From contig JBKBIP010000033.1 of the NCBI GenBank assembly GCA_046297495.1, positions 1 through 61,463 on the forward strand: a stretch of DNA of 61,463 nucleotides. Direction: 5' to 3'. Source of the stretch: JBKBIP01 sp046297495. Its GTDB lineage: Bacteria; Planctomycetota; Planctomycetia; Gemmatales; Gemmataceae. A program made the translations under genes and the position numbers. Below the pieces are notes generated by a model that was not told the origin of the DNA, searched no databases, and was given only the letters and a program-made list of their open reading frames with translations. Shown piece after piece: positions 43,485 through 52,580 of this stretch (positions are counted from its first letter, which is position 1; every line of letters starts with the position of its first letter).

Positions 43485-45596
43485 CTATGGCAGCAGCCAC
43501 GCGATGAGCCGCGCCGGGGATACTTGATCCTCGGACTGGCGCAAGCGGTCGGGTTGGCCGGCGGCGGCATAGGCAGCCTTGGTCAGTGCTGCCGTGCCGG
43601 TGTCGCGGGTGCCGTGCAAGTATAGCTCCCCCGGAGCACAAAGGGCGGCAAACGCGGGTAGGCCGCCGTACTTCAGCGCGCCGGGCAGCATCATCTCATC
43701 GGCGGTGGTTTGCACCTGCTCGAAACGGAAGCTGTTCAGGTTGGCTGCCGTGCGTGTCACCGCGTCGCCGCTGAGCGCCCGCGCCAGCACCACCCACGGC
43801 CCCGCCTTGTCGAAACCGATGAGATGGAGGGTCGTGGTATCCTCTTGATTCCTCGCGTAAGCCAGGGCGGTCAAGATGTCATGCACGCGATTGGCCAACA
43901 GCGTGCGGTTGTAGCCGTAGGTGTAGCCTGCGTAATCGGCGTTCACCGGCTGTGTCGTCCAGGTGCCAAATTCGCCGGTTCCCAAAACGTCCAGCGCCAG
44001 GATGGCGGCCTTGCTCTCCAGAATCCGCGCCGCATCGGGGGACAGCTTGCCATCCCGCAGCAACGTGCTTTTGCCGTCGGGGTGTACCCAGAGAACGACG
44101 GTGCCGTTGAATTCCTTGCCTTGCAGACGCACCGCTGGCACTTGCTCGTTGGCGCCGGCACGCCCCAGGATCAGCCGTTGCCAGCGCGCCCCGTGCCGTT
44201 CTTCCGGGGGACCGACGGTTCGCGCCGCCACTTGATCCCCGGCGGGGAGCCGATCATTGACCATCACCCGCAGCGCCGTGCCAATGATCCGTTGAAATTC
44301 TTGCCAGCTTTTGGCATCCTTGGGGCTTAAAGCTGCCAGTTGCCGGTCGTCTAGCTCGGTCAGGTACTTCCGCAAGCCGGCGGCATCGACGGCGTCGGAA
44401 GGCAACGGGTGTTCGGCATCGAAGACGGTCATCTCGGCGCGCGTCAACGGCTCGAACGGTTGTTCCTTGATCGGCCCCTTCACGCCCAATCCGAGATGCT
44501 TGTTGAACCAGTCGTACATGACTTCACGGCTGACTTGGTTGTAGTTGTGGCCAAATTGTGGAAAGCATTTGGCCATGACCTTGTCTTCAGCGTCATACAG
44601 ACGATACAGCGCCTTCAGTTCTGGCAGTCCCTTGGTTTCAATATCGATGGTCCAATCGCGGGCGCCGGTCATGCCGAGCGGCTTGGGGGCGAACAGCCCG
44701 GCCAATTCGATGTTGCCGCTGTCCACGCGCAGATAGGAGCAGTTTTCACAGACGCACCCCCCTTGCATGGCGGTGGACACCATGACCGCCGGAAACGCCA
44801 CGGTGGGCCGGTCGTCCACGGCGGCCAGGAGGAAGGTTTGCGTGCCGCCGCCGCTGGCCCCCGTCACGCCGATTCGCTGGGCATCGACATCGGGCAGACT
44901 CAACAGGAAATCCAGCGCGCGGATGCTGTTGTAGGTTTGTAGTCCCATGAAATTTTGCAAGCGCAGTTCGGCCTCGGCGTCCTTGAAGCCGGCGCGATGG
45001 GGAATCTGCTGGCTGTCGGCGTACCCCACCATGTCGTAGAGAAACACGACGCAGCCCATGCGGGCCAACTGGGCACAACGGGCCTGCATGGGATGACGTG
45101 CCCCGGCCATGGTCTGCTCGGCCCCCTGGTCGATTTGCAGCTTGGCCGCCTTCTCGCCAGCATCGTAGAATCGGCCGTTGGACCAGTGACCATGCGGGCA
45201 CAGCACGCCGGGCAGCTTGCCGGCGCGCCCCTTGGGACGATACAGGTTGCCGCACACGTAATGGCCGGGATAGCTGGCGAAGAACACTTTCTCGACGGTG
45301 TAGCCGTCCCGGTCGATCTGGCTATGCACCACTGGCCGGAGCGGCGTCTTTTCCGGCATCGGCCACAGACCGTTGGCCACCAGCACTTGCTCGCGCAGCT
45401 CCCGTTTGCGGGTTTCCCAGGCGGCGCGGCTGCTAGGTGGGATGAACGGGAAGTAATCCCGCAACGTCTTCGCCGGTTCCAACCGGCTGTCCCAGGAACG
45501 AAATACGTGCGTGGGGTCCGGTTCCGCCCCGCCGACGATTGCCGGCGCCGCCAGGATCGCTCCCCATGCACTGACGATACAAAGACAGTACCTCAT
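43485..45596 (-). CDS. Secreted acetylxylan-esterase-like alpha/beta hydrolase
   Basis: A 703-residue exported protein. A signal peptide (MRYCLCIVSAWGAILAAPAIVGG) leads into an N-terminal region and an alpha/beta-hydrolase domain of the acetylxylan-esterase/dienelactone type: GVTGASGGGTQTFLLAAVDD (around 240-260) gives the nucleophile elbow GASGGG, preceded by RAGKLPGVLCPHGHWSNGRF. A second hydrolase-like half (about 430-680) has YAGYTYGYNRTLLANRVHDI and DTTTLHLIGFDKAGPWVVLA; its own nucleophile is not evident, so it may be inactive. ATG 45596 fits the signal peptide and follows GGGGGATC; frame upstream to 45671 is not used. Deacetylation or ester cleavage of plant polysaccharide is probable. 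A repeat-derived half-palindrome covers its stop. Confidence 0.83.
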   Translation of the reverse strand: MRYCLCIVSAWGAILAAPAIVGGAEPDPTHVFRSWDSRLEPAKTLRDYFPFIPPSSRAAWETRKRELREQVLVANGLWPMPEKTPLRPVVHSQIDRDGYTVEKVFFASYPGHYVCGNLYRPKGRAGKLPGVLCPHGHWSNGRFYDAGEKAAKLQIDQGAEQTMAGARHPMQARCAQLARMGCVVFLYDMVGYADSQQIPHRAGFKDAEAELRLQNFMGLQTYNSIRALDFLLSLPDVDAQRIGVTGASGGGTQTFLLAAVDDRPTVAFPAVMVSTAMQGGCVCENCSYLRVDSGNIELAGLFAPKPLGMTGARDWTIDIETKGLPELKALYRLYDAEDKVMAKCFPQFGHNYNQVSREVMYDWFNKHLGLGVKGPIKEQPFEPLTRAEMTVFDAEHPLPSDAVDAAGLRKYLTELDDRQLAALSPKDAKSWQEFQRIIGTALRVMVNDRLPAGDQVAARTVGPPEERHGARWQRLILGRAGANEQVPAVRLQGKEFNGTVVLWVHPDGKSTLLRDGKLSPDAARILESKAAILALDVLGTGEFGTWTTQPVNADYAGYTYGYNRTLLANRVHDILTALAYARNQEDTTTLHLIGFDKAGPWVVLARALSGDAVTRTAANLNSFRFEQVQTTADEMMLPGALKYGGLPAFAALCAPGELYLHGTRDTGTAALTKAAYAAAGQPDRLRQSEDQVSPARLIAWLLP

Positions 45597-45667
45597 GCCA
45601 TGATCCCCCGCTAAAAAAATTGGCGTCTTGTCTTGTCTGCCCAGAGTAAGCCGGCGCGGCGCCAACG

Positions 45668-45832
45668 TCAACGGGGGAGAACGGAAGAAGGAAGGGAAAT
45701 AGTCGCGCGGCGTAGGCTCTTGCCGTCGAACAAGGAGACGAAGCCTTCGGCCTTTTCCTGGTCATCGACGACCTGAGCGAAGGGGGGAAGGGTGAGACTC
45801 AACCAAGTCACAAACACCAGTTGCCAACGCAT
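45668..45832 (-). pseudogene. DUF1080 (3-keto-disaccharide hydrolase-like) N-terminal remnant
   Basis: Fifty-four residues reading MRWQLVFVTWLSLTLPPFAQ then DDQEKAEGFVSLFDGKSL: a signal peptide plus the opening EGFxSLFDGKSL block of DUF1080, a common planctomycete secreted domain. The domain usually continues for about 180 residues with a tryptophan (SLxGW) right after; here it breaks off after SLRRATISLPSSVLPR, and the frame ends. So this is a 5' fragment of a lost gene, on the same strand as the neighbouring esterase and HemB genes. Alternatively it is a short leader-like protein, but the domain start argues otherwise. Confidence 0.65.
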
Positions 45833-45916
45833 GAACCAACTCTTTGACGAGTAGGGAAAAGTAAGGGAAACCAAAAATTCTCACGCGGCATGAACGCGCT
45901 TCGGTTCGCCGCATGG

Positions 45917-46924
45917 TCAGCGCAACCAGCGGGCGGCGTCGCGGGCATGGTAGGTCAGGATCATGTCAGCGCCGGCCCGCTTGATACTGGTGAGGATTTC
46001 CAGCGTCACCCGGCGTTCGTCGATCCAGCCGTTGGCGGCGGCGGCCTTGACCATGGCGAATTCGCCGCTGACGTTGTAGGCCGCCACCGGCACGCCGAAA
46101 CGCTCCTTGACCCGGCGGATGATGTCGAGATAGGACAGGGCCGGTTTGACCATGACCATGTCGGCCCCTTCGTTGAGGTCGAGGGCCACTTCACGCAGGG
46201 CCTCGTCGCTGTTGGCGGGGTCCATCTGATAGGAGCCGCGATCGCCGAACTGCGGCGGCGACTCGGCGGCATCGCGGAAGGGGCCATAGAAGCCCGAGGC
46301 ATACTTGGCGGCATAGCTCAAGATGGGAATGTGGGTCCAACCGGCATCATCCAAGCCCTGGCGAATGGCCGCCACCATGCCGTCGAGCATGCCACTGGGG
46401 GCCACCAGATCGGCGCCGGCGCGGGCGTGGCTGACGCACTGCTGGGCCAAGAGCGGCAAGGTCGCGTCATTGTCGAGATCGAGCCGGCCGGTTGTTTCGC
46501 TCAAAACGCCGCAATGGCCGTGATCGGTGTACTCACAGAAACATTCGTCGGTGATGAGCAAGACCTCGGGAAACGCCTTGCGCACGGCCCGCAAGGCTTG
46601 CTGCACGATTCCTTGATCGTCGAGCGCGCTGGAGCCGGTGGCGTCCTTGTGCGCGGGGATGCCGAACAGGATGAACGCTTGGATGCCCAGCTCGACCGCC
46701 CCCCCGACTTCCTCGACCAACGTATCGACGCTGAGCTGATGGTTGCCGGGCATCGAAGCGATTTCCTTGCGGATGCCCTGGCCAGGCCGGACGAATAGCG
46801 GCAAGATGAAGTCCTGGACGGACAGCTCGGTTTCTCGCACCAACGCGCGGATGCGCGGATGATGCCGCAACCGGCGCGGGCGGATGGTCGGAAAACCAGA
46901 GGTGGATTGAGATGATTGGTTCAT
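45917..46924 (-). CDS. hemB: Delta-aminolevulinic acid dehydratase (porphobilinogen synthase)
   Basis: A 335-residue HemB, which joins two 5-aminolevulinate molecules to porphobilinogen in heme and related tetrapyrrole synthesis. RPRRLRHHPRIRALVRETEL opens the chain; FVRPGQGIRKEIASMPGNHQ is typical. ECFCEYTDHGHCG (about 125-137) has the C-x-C-x6-C zinc site, so this is the zinc type. LSYAAKYASGFYGPFRDA (about 197-214) contains the first active-site Lys and DMVMVKPALSYLDIIRRV (about 250-267) the Schiff-base Lys. Length agrees with the family (about 325-335). ATG 46924 lacks a clear ribosome binding site. It lies 15 bp downstream of the aminotransferase stop on the same strand, so cotranscription is likely. 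Confidence 0.96.
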   Translation of the reverse strand: MNQSSQSTSGFPTIRPRRLRHHPRIRALVRETELSVQDFILPLFVRPGQGIRKEIASMPGNHQLSVDTLVEEVGGAVELGIQAFILFGIPAHKDATGSSALDDQGIVQQALRAVRKAFPEVLLITDECFCEYTDHGHCGVLSETTGRLDLDNDATLPLLAQQCVSHARAGADLVAPSGMLDGMVAAIRQGLDDAGWTHIPILSYAAKYASGFYGPFRDAAESPPQFGDRGSYQMDPANSDEALREVALDLNEGADMVMVKPALSYLDIIRRVKERFGVPVAAYNVSGEFAMVKAAAANGWIDERRVTLEILTSIKRAGADMILTYHARDAARWLR

Positions 46925-46939
46925 GGTATGTGAGCTGTT

Positions 46940-48106
46940 TTATCTTACTGACGCCAAATACACCTGGTTCGCCGCCGCGCCGCCCACTCCTGGAGCGCTG
47001 AGACACTGTTCCAACGCCGCCAGTAACAGTAACACCACGTTGGGCCGGCTGTTGTGTCCCATGAGGCCAATTCTCCAAACCTTCCCCTTGAAGTCGCCGA
47101 GGCCGCCACCGACTTCGATGCCGAAGTCCGCGAGCAGCTTCTTGCGCACAGTCAGGTCATCCACCCCCTGCGGAATGCGAGCGGCGTTGAGCTGCGGCAG
47201 CTGGTGCCCTTCGACGGTGGCCAGGCTGATCCCCAGCGCCGCCAGGCCGGCTTTCAGTGCTTGATGATTCTTCAAGTGCCTGGCCCAGCGCGCCTCCAAG
47301 CCCTCCTCCAGCACCAGCCGGCACGCTTCACGCAGAGCGTAAATCATGGTGATGGGGGCGGTATGGTGATAAAAGCGTTCCTCTCCCCAATAGCGCTGCA
47401 CCATTGTCATGTCAAGATACCAGCTTTGCACCTTGGTCTTGCGGCGGTTGATGGCTTCAACGGCGCGCGGGCTGAACGACACTGGGGACGTTCCGGGCGG
47501 GCAGCTCAGGCATTTCTGCGTGCCGCTATAGACGGCATCGACTTCCCAAGCGTCGATCTCCACCGGCACCCCCGCTAGAGATGTCACCGTGTCCAGCAGC
47601 AACAAGGTGTCGAACTCATGACATAATTTCCCCAGCCCGTCGAGGGGTTGCCAAGCCCCGGTCGATGTCTCGGCATGGACAATGCCGAGCACTTTGGGCC
47701 GGACTTTTTGCAACGTGTCCCGAATCTGATTCAGGTCGAACACATCCCCCCAGGGGCGCTCCAGCGTCGTCACCTCGGCCCCGGCGCGCTGGGCCACGTC
47801 GGTCATGCGCTGGCCGAAGACGCCATTGACGCAGACCACCATCTTGTCCCCCGGCTCGATCAAATTGACGACGCAGGTTTCCATGCCCGCGCTGCCGGTG
47901 CCGCTAACGGGGAAGGTCAAGGCATTGTGCGTGCGGAAAATCTGCCGGAGCATCTCCTGGGTTTCATTCATGATGCTCAGGAATTGCGGATCGAGATGGC
48001 CGAGCAACGGCGTGGCCATCGCCGTCAGCACGCGCGGATGCACATCACTCGGCCCCGGACCCAGCAACAAACGCGGCGACGGATTCAACTGACCTGGTAA
48101 TGACAC
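46940..48106 (-). CDS. Class-V aminotransferase, alanine-glyoxylate aminotransferase-like
   Basis: A 388-residue PLP enzyme of the alanine-glyoxylate / serine-glyoxylate aminotransferase group. LLLGPGPSDVHPRVLTAMAT opens the fold, FPVSGTGSAGMETCVVNLIE (about 68-88) holds the cofactor-phosphate loop, and AVYSGTQKCLSCPPGTSPVS (about 188-208) carries the PLP lysine. GTG 48106 is chosen because AAGGAG sits 6 bases upstream; the track of longer starts (to 48259) has no domain sense. The neighbours are hemB downstream and an isochorismatase-type hydrolase upstream, overlapping a palindrome. It probably uses glyoxylate or pyruvate and glycine/alanine/serine; the exact pair is unknown. Confidence 0.9.
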   Translation of the reverse strand: MSLPGQLNPSPRLLLGPGPSDVHPRVLTAMATPLLGHLDPQFLSIMNETQEMLRQIFRTHNALTFPVSGTGSAGMETCVVNLIEPGDKMVVCVNGVFGQRMTDVAQRAGAEVTTLERPWGDVFDLNQIRDTLQKVRPKVLGIVHAETSTGAWQPLDGLGKLCHEFDTLLLLDTVTSLAGVPVEIDAWEVDAVYSGTQKCLSCPPGTSPVSFSPRAVEAINRRKTKVQSWYLDMTMVQRYWGEERFYHHTAPITMIYALREACRLVLEEGLEARWARHLKNHQALKAGLAALGISLATVEGHQLPQLNAARIPQGVDDLTVRKKLLADFGIEVGGGLGDFKGKVWRIGLMGHNSRPNVVLLLLAALEQCLSAPGVGGAAANQVYLASVR

Positions 48107-48127
48107 GGAAGTCTCCTTATCCGAAAC

Positions 48128-48187
48128 GATGAACGAGGAAGGATGAACGGAAACCGATGATGTTGCCTTCATCGTTCCTCGTTCATC
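48128..48187. repeat. 20-bp-armed inverted repeat across the end of the isochorismatase gene
   Basis: GATGAACGAGGAAGGATGAA (48128-48147) pairs with TTCATCGTTCCTCGTTCATC (48168-48187), one mismatch, 20-base loop. The right arm contains the last six codons (including the stop, 48169) of the 48169-48750 gene, which code for MNEER. It may be a terminator or a mobile palindrome that has become the gene's 3' end. Confidence 0.85.
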
Positions 48188-48750
48188 ATTTGGACCATCC
48201 GTCCCTGCACCAGCTTGCTGATCTCCTTGAATTTCGGGTGGTCGGCGCCGCCGGTCCACTCGAAGACGACGGTTTCGCTGGTGGTGAGGATGGCGCCGGC
48301 GTGTTCCAGGCGGCGCAGGGCGAATTCGTGATCGACGGCATAGCGGCTGGCGACGGCATCGACCGGAATATAGACGCGGAAGTTCTGGCTGAGCAGATCG
48401 AGGGCCGTCTGCATGACACAGACATGCGCCTCAATGCCGGCCAACACCACCTTGGGCCGGGCCTCGCGGCGGAGATTCTCCACCACGGCCGGTATGGCGC
48501 AACAACTGAAGCCGACCTTGGCGGGTCGCTCCGGCACTCGCTGGGCCAGTTCCGGCACCGTCGGCCCCAGCCCTTGGGGATACTGCTCCGTCGCCTGCAC
48601 CGGCACCTCCAGCAAGCGGGCCGCGTCGATCATGAAAGCGATATTATTCACCATCTCGGCAGCACGAGGAATCTTGACCAGTAATTTCTCTTGCACATCG
48701 ATCACCAGTAGCGCCGTATCTGCCGCCGACATTTGCGTGGGGTGACTCAT
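48169..48750 (-). CDS. Isochorismatase-family hydrolase
   Basis: A 193-residue cysteine hydrolase of the isochorismatase/nicotinamidase fold. The triad can be placed as Asp in LLVIDVQEKL (about 15-24), Lys in ERPAKVGFSCC (about 73-83) and Cys in GIEAHVCVMQTALDLL (about 103-118). A further segment, VEWTGGADHPKFKEISKLV, closes the fold. No metal-binding DxH motif is evident, so it is unlikely to be a nicotinamidase; relatives annotated as hydrolases act on amides or other small esters. The last codons lie within an inverted repeat. It is upstream of the aminotransferase gene and on the same strand. Confidence 0.88.
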   Translation of the reverse strand: MSHPTQMSAADTALLVIDVQEKLLVKIPRAAEMVNNIAFMIDAARLLEVPVQATEQYPQGLGPTVPELAQRVPERPAKVGFSCCAIPAVVENLRREARPKVVLAGIEAHVCVMQTALDLLSQNFRVYIPVDAVASRYAVDHEFALRRLEHAGAILTTSETVVFEWTGGADHPKFKEISKLVQGRMVQMMNEER

Positions 48751-48855
48751 GAAAGTCTCGCATGGGGAAAGAGAGTTACCAAAATGCTTACCATAAGCCG
48801 ATTATAGGAGGAAACGGTAGGGGGTGCCAGGAAATGACGCTGACTGCCGCCATCC

Positions 48856-50139
48856 TTACTTGGCTTGCAACCGCTCCTCAAACCACGCGAACGCCTCGTC
48901 TTGCATGTCTCGGCTGAAGATGTGCGGTTGGTCATGGAAGCGGCCGGCGAAACGATCCTTGACGCCGGCCTTCTCGTACACGGCGGCGATCTTGGCAACC
49001 GACTCCTTCATGCCCGCGAGGGGGAACAGGCCGTCACGGGAACATTGTTGCACCAGCAGCGGCTTGGGGGCCATCATGGAGACGACATCCGGCAAATCGA
49101 GATAACGATGGATTGTAGGTAGAAAATGCACCCAGGAATGCGTGTCGATGTGGGCCTGGATCATCGGTCGCACGCTGGACATGAAGCCCACCACGCAGGC
49201 GGCGGCGATGCGCTCATCGAGGCCGGCCAGGTATAGCGCGCGATAGCCCCCCATCGAGATGCCCACGCAGCCGATGCGCCGGGGATCGACTTCGGGCCGG
49301 GTCAACAGGTAATCGACGGTGCGCAGGTCGTCCCAGAACACGATCCCTGGCCAGGTCAAGCCGGCGAAGATCAGCGACTTGACCAAGGTGGCTTCCTTGG
49401 CGCGACACACTTGATTCAATTGTTGCACCATCTCCAGCGTGTAGCGCGAGCGGTCGTAGCCATATTTCACGTCGGCGTCCATCAACACCCGCCGCTCGCC
49501 GAACATGAAGGCGTCAATGGAAATGACCACGAAGCCGCGCCGCACCAGGGCGGTCGCGGTGGGCCGGCCGTCGTAGTTGCGCTGATGATAGGCCGTCATC
49601 GCCGGGTGGTTTCGGCCCAAGTCGATGACCTTTTCCTTGCCGAACAGAAACATGCCGCCGTGCGAGTGCAGATCGACGATGGCCGGCGCGGGCTTCTTCA
49701 GGTTCTTGGGGATGAGCACATAGGCCGGCACCCGGAACAGCGGCGACGTGGAGAAGACCATTTTCTCCCGAATGTATTCCCCTTGATCGGAGCGGTCGAG
49801 CACCTGCGGCTGGGGATCGACTTTCTCCGGGCGATAGAGTAGCAATTCGAGCACCTTGGCCCGCGCCTCGGCCTTGAAGGTGTCGAGATCACGGAAGCGA
49901 TCGCCGAGGAAGGAGTAGGCATACTCATTCTTCTCCGCCAAGCGCCGCACATCGGGAAACAACGTGCCGAGATTGGCCGACGTGGGGTTCAGCTCGCGCG
50001 GCAAATCGGCGGGCGGGGCGCTGGCATCCGCGGCTGTCCATGCCGAGCCACTCAAGCCGACGGCTCCCAGCGCCGCCGCTTGGGTGGTCGTCCGGAGAAA
50101 TTCGCGCCGCGAGGGATCGGAAGGAGTAGTTTCATTCAT
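48856..50139 (-). CDS. TAT-exported alpha/beta hydrolase (dienelactone/acetylxylan-esterase-like)
   Basis: A 427-residue protein with a twin-arginine signal (SRREFLRTTTQAAALGAVGL). The hydrolase domain has PAPAIVDLHSHGGMFLFGKE (about 140-160) as the early oxyanion region and RIGCVGISMGGYRALYLAGL (about 277-296) as the nucleophile elbow GISMGG with Ser285 or so. DGLFPLAGMKESVAKIAAVYE and FHDQPHIFSRDMQDEAFAWF (about 390-420) hold the acid and His of the triad. It is a secreted esterase or peptidase-like enzyme; the substrate is unknown. ATG 50139 has a weak site. Neighbours: DUF1501 upstream (50348-51679) on the same strand, separated by a terminator-like hairpin. Confidence 0.88.
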   Translation of the reverse strand: MNETTPSDPSRREFLRTTTQAAALGAVGLSGSAWTAADASAPPADLPRELNPTSANLGTLFPDVRRLAEKNEYAYSFLGDRFRDLDTFKAEARAKVLELLLYRPEKVDPQPQVLDRSDQGEYIREKMVFSTSPLFRVPAYVLIPKNLKKPAPAIVDLHSHGGMFLFGKEKVIDLGRNHPAMTAYHQRNYDGRPTATALVRRGFVVISIDAFMFGERRVLMDADVKYGYDRSRYTLEMVQQLNQVCRAKEATLVKSLIFAGLTWPGIVFWDDLRTVDYLLTRPEVDPRRIGCVGISMGGYRALYLAGLDERIAAACVVGFMSSVRPMIQAHIDTHSWVHFLPTIHRYLDLPDVVSMMAPKPLLVQQCSRDGLFPLAGMKESVAKIAAVYEKAGVKDRFAGRFHDQPHIFSRDMQDEAFAWFEERLQAK

Positions 50140-50288
50140 GATGGATGATCCAAGGGGGCCATATAGTTAGCCGCGGATTGACACAGCTGGGTATGGCTAG
50201 ACATTCCAATGTCTGGGTGTGTGTGTTTCCGTGTCGATCTGTGTTTCCCTGTGGCGTGACATAACTCGTCAACCATCCCCTATCCATG

Positions 50289-50324
50289 AAAAAAAAGCCC
50301 GGCCTCCCCCCGTGCGGCCGGGCT
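50289..50324 (-). terminator. Rho-independent terminator of the DUF1501 gene (50348-51679)
   Basis: On the minus strand AGCCCGGCC (50324-50316) pairs with GGCCGGGCT (50304-50296) over an 11-base loop, followed directly by eight T (50296-50289). It lies 23 bp after the DUF1501 stop codon. This is the clearest terminator in the window. Confidence 0.9.
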
Positions 50325-50347
50325 AGTGAACCGATGAGCGCGGGAGG

Positions 50348-51679
50348 TTACGTCAGCTCCTCGATCGGTTTGCCATCTTCGATCATGGAAATGGGGCGGC
50401 CGGTGGGGTGCAGGTATTGCACATCGCGGTCGATGCCCAGCACGTCAAAGATTGTCGCTTGCAGGTCAGCGGGGGACAGCGGGCGGGACTTGGGATAGGC
50501 CCCTTTTTCGTCGGAGACGCCAACGACTTGGCCCATCCGCAAACCGCCGCCGGCCAACACCGCGGCATTGAGCGGTGCCCAGTGATCGCGGCCCGGCCCA
50601 CCGTTGATGCGCGGCGTCCGGCCAAATTCGCCGGTGATGAGCAGCAAAATGTTCTGATCCAGGCCCCGTTCATGAATGTCTTCGATGAACACCGACGCGG
50701 CATGATCCAACGGCGGGCAGAGTTTCTCGCAACCGGGGATGATGCCGCCGTGATGGTCCCAGTAGCCGTTGTTCAAGGTCACGAAACCGGCCCCCGCTTC
50801 GCACAGCCGCCGGGCCAAGAGCAACTCTTGCCCCAAGCCGGGACCGTAGCGGTCGCGGACTTTGGGGTCTTCGCGCTCCAGGTCGAACGCGTCCTTAGCC
50901 TTGCCGAGCAGTACGGTCATGGCTTGTTGCTGGAAGCCGTCCATGCCGTCCATGATGCCGGTCTGATCGATGGCGCGGTCCAGGGCGTCGAATGCCCGCA
51001 ATAGCGAGTGGCGGTCGGCCAATTGGCGCGGGGCGATTTTTAGTGACATGTCATTGAGGAGCGGATTGCCGCGTCCCTGCCCCACGCGCATCGGGTTGAA
51101 TTCCTGCCCCAGCCAGACAGCGTCGTCGCCGGGAAAGCCGCCGTGATCGCTAAGGACGCGCACGTAGGTCGGCACGCCGGTTGCTTTGTTGACGGCCCCA
51201 CGCCAGCGGGCCAGCATCGAGCCGATGGCCGGCGTTTGCTGGGGGATGACCGCCGCCTTGCCGAGAAACTCCGGTGGCCAGGGGCGCCCCGTCTTCATCC
51301 AGTGCGTGGCCCCGCCGTGGTCGCCGTCGGTGTGCGTTAGCGCGCGCAGCACCGATGTCTTATGCGCCAAGGCCGCCAGCTTGGGCAGCTGCGCGCCGTA
51401 TTCAACGCCGGGGATGCTGGTTTTAGTAACGCCGAAGATACTGCGGTATTCCTTGGGGCTGTCCATCTTGGGATCGAACGTCTCGATCTGCGACGCCCCG
51501 CCATCCAGAAACAGCAGCACGACCGCGGTATCCTTGCGCGCGCCGCTCGCCGCCCGGGCGCGCAGCAGCTCCGGCAACGTCAGCCCAAACAGCGACAACG
51601 TGCCGACTTTCAGAAAATCGCGCCGCGTGCTGCCGTCGCACTTGGCTTGGCCACTCCGAGGACGAATGAGATTCAACAT
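50348..51679 (-). CDS. DUF1501 twin-arginine exported protein, second copy
   Basis: A 443-residue DUF1501 protein with a TAT signal (TRRDFLKVGTLSLFGLTLPE). VVLLFLDGGASQIETFDPKM (about 54-73) is the first family block; ITGEFGRTPRINGGPGRDHW (about 350-369) the conserved end block, with AGFVTLNNGYWDHHGG between them. It is about 40 residues shorter than the DUF1501 at 28467-29918 and is not paired with a DUF1553 gene here. ATG 51679 has GGGGGG upstream. A strong terminator follows the stop. It is probably a periplasmic phosphatase/sulfatase-like protein, as inferred from the family fold. Confidence 0.92.
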   Translation of the reverse strand: MLNLIRPRSGQAKCDGSTRRDFLKVGTLSLFGLTLPELLRARAASGARKDTAVVLLFLDGGASQIETFDPKMDSPKEYRSIFGVTKTSIPGVEYGAQLPKLAALAHKTSVLRALTHTDGDHGGATHWMKTGRPWPPEFLGKAAVIPQQTPAIGSMLARWRGAVNKATGVPTYVRVLSDHGGFPGDDAVWLGQEFNPMRVGQGRGNPLLNDMSLKIAPRQLADRHSLLRAFDALDRAIDQTGIMDGMDGFQQQAMTVLLGKAKDAFDLEREDPKVRDRYGPGLGQELLLARRLCEAGAGFVTLNNGYWDHHGGIIPGCEKLCPPLDHAASVFIEDIHERGLDQNILLLITGEFGRTPRINGGPGRDHWAPLNAAVLAGGGLRMGQVVGVSDEKGAYPKSRPLSPADLQATIFDVLGIDRDVQYLHPTGRPISMIEDGKPIEELT

Positions 51680-51875
51680 GACGACCCCCCACGATTCGCG
51701 CCAGTTTTTTGAGTCCAGCGCCAGCTGGCAGCGTTAGCAAGGTGACACGGGTGCGCCGCCTCCGCATCTCCCCTTTCTAGTGTACCGCCTAGCGGCGGAT
51801 TTTAGAGAGAGGCAAAAATGTAAAAGGAATTTTAGGCAGGAGTAAAAGATGCTTGCTCAGCAAGTCCAAGCCGAG

Positions 51876-52580
51876 TTAGGCTGTGACCTCGGCCGACCGC
51901 TTTTCCCAGCGCACCGACCAGACGCCTGGCTCAATGCTGAGCCGGTTCATCACTTCCGCGATGGCCTTGTCGTCGGAGCGCCCGGCCAGCACCTCTGCCG
52001 CGATGGTCTCGCGCCCGGGTTCGTCTGAGTCCTGGCTGGACACTCCTTGCACGCTCAGCCCCGGATGCGCGTTGACGTGCCGCAGGATCACGTTCCGGAC
52101 TACCGCCGCGTCCCGCTCACCGCACACCACCTGAAGTTGGTAGATGGCCCCCAGGTCCGCAGCCCCTCGTCGGCGGGCGTCAATCCAGCGCGCAAGAGGG
52201 CGCAGGCCGACGTTGATGGCCAAGACGGTGGCGGTAATGCCCATTCCGTAAACCGCGTAGCCACTCCCGCAGAGCACCCCGACGGCGGCGGAACACCAGA
52301 GGGTGGCGGCGGTGTTCAACCCGCGCACCGTCAATCCCTCCCGGAGGATGACCCCGCCGCCCAGGAAGCCGATCCCGCTGACCACATACGATGCGATCCG
52401 GGTCGGGCTGTTGACATCATGGACGAGTTGGGAGACGGTGACGAAAGCAGCCGCTCCGACGCACACTAAGGCGTTGGTTCGCAGCCCCGCCGGATGCTGC
52501 CGATACTGCCGCTCCAAACCAATGGCGATCCCGGCCAGAAGGGCCGACCCCACAGCTGTCGCGAACGCGAGAAAAGTCAA
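51876..52580 (-). CDS. MgtC/SapB family membrane protein
   Basis: A 234-residue membrane protein of the MgtC/SapB family, linked in other bacteria to magnesium limitation and acid or intracellular survival. Four or five N-terminal helices include GIAIGLERQYRQHPAGLRTN (about 17-36) and ASYVVSGIGFLGGGVILREG (about 63-82), the family's typical Gly-rich stretch with TAATLWCSAAVG following. The C-terminal part (about 145-230) is an ACT-like soluble domain, seen in longer MgtC proteins. TTG 52580 is the start, with AGGAGG 8 bases upstream. Its own regulation cannot be read from the leader; no Mg riboswitch was recognised. Confidence 0.9.
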   Translation of the reverse strand: MTFLAFATAVGSALLAGIAIGLERQYRQHPAGLRTNALVCVGAAAFVTVSQLVHDVNSPTRIASYVVSGIGFLGGGVILREGLTVRGLNTAATLWCSAAVGVLCGSGYAVYGMGITATVLAINVGLRPLARWIDARRRGAADLGAIYQLQVVCGERDAAVVRNVILRHVNAHPGLSVQGVSSQDSDEPGRETIAAEVLAGRSDDKAIAEVMNRLSIEPGVWSVRWEKRSAEVTA

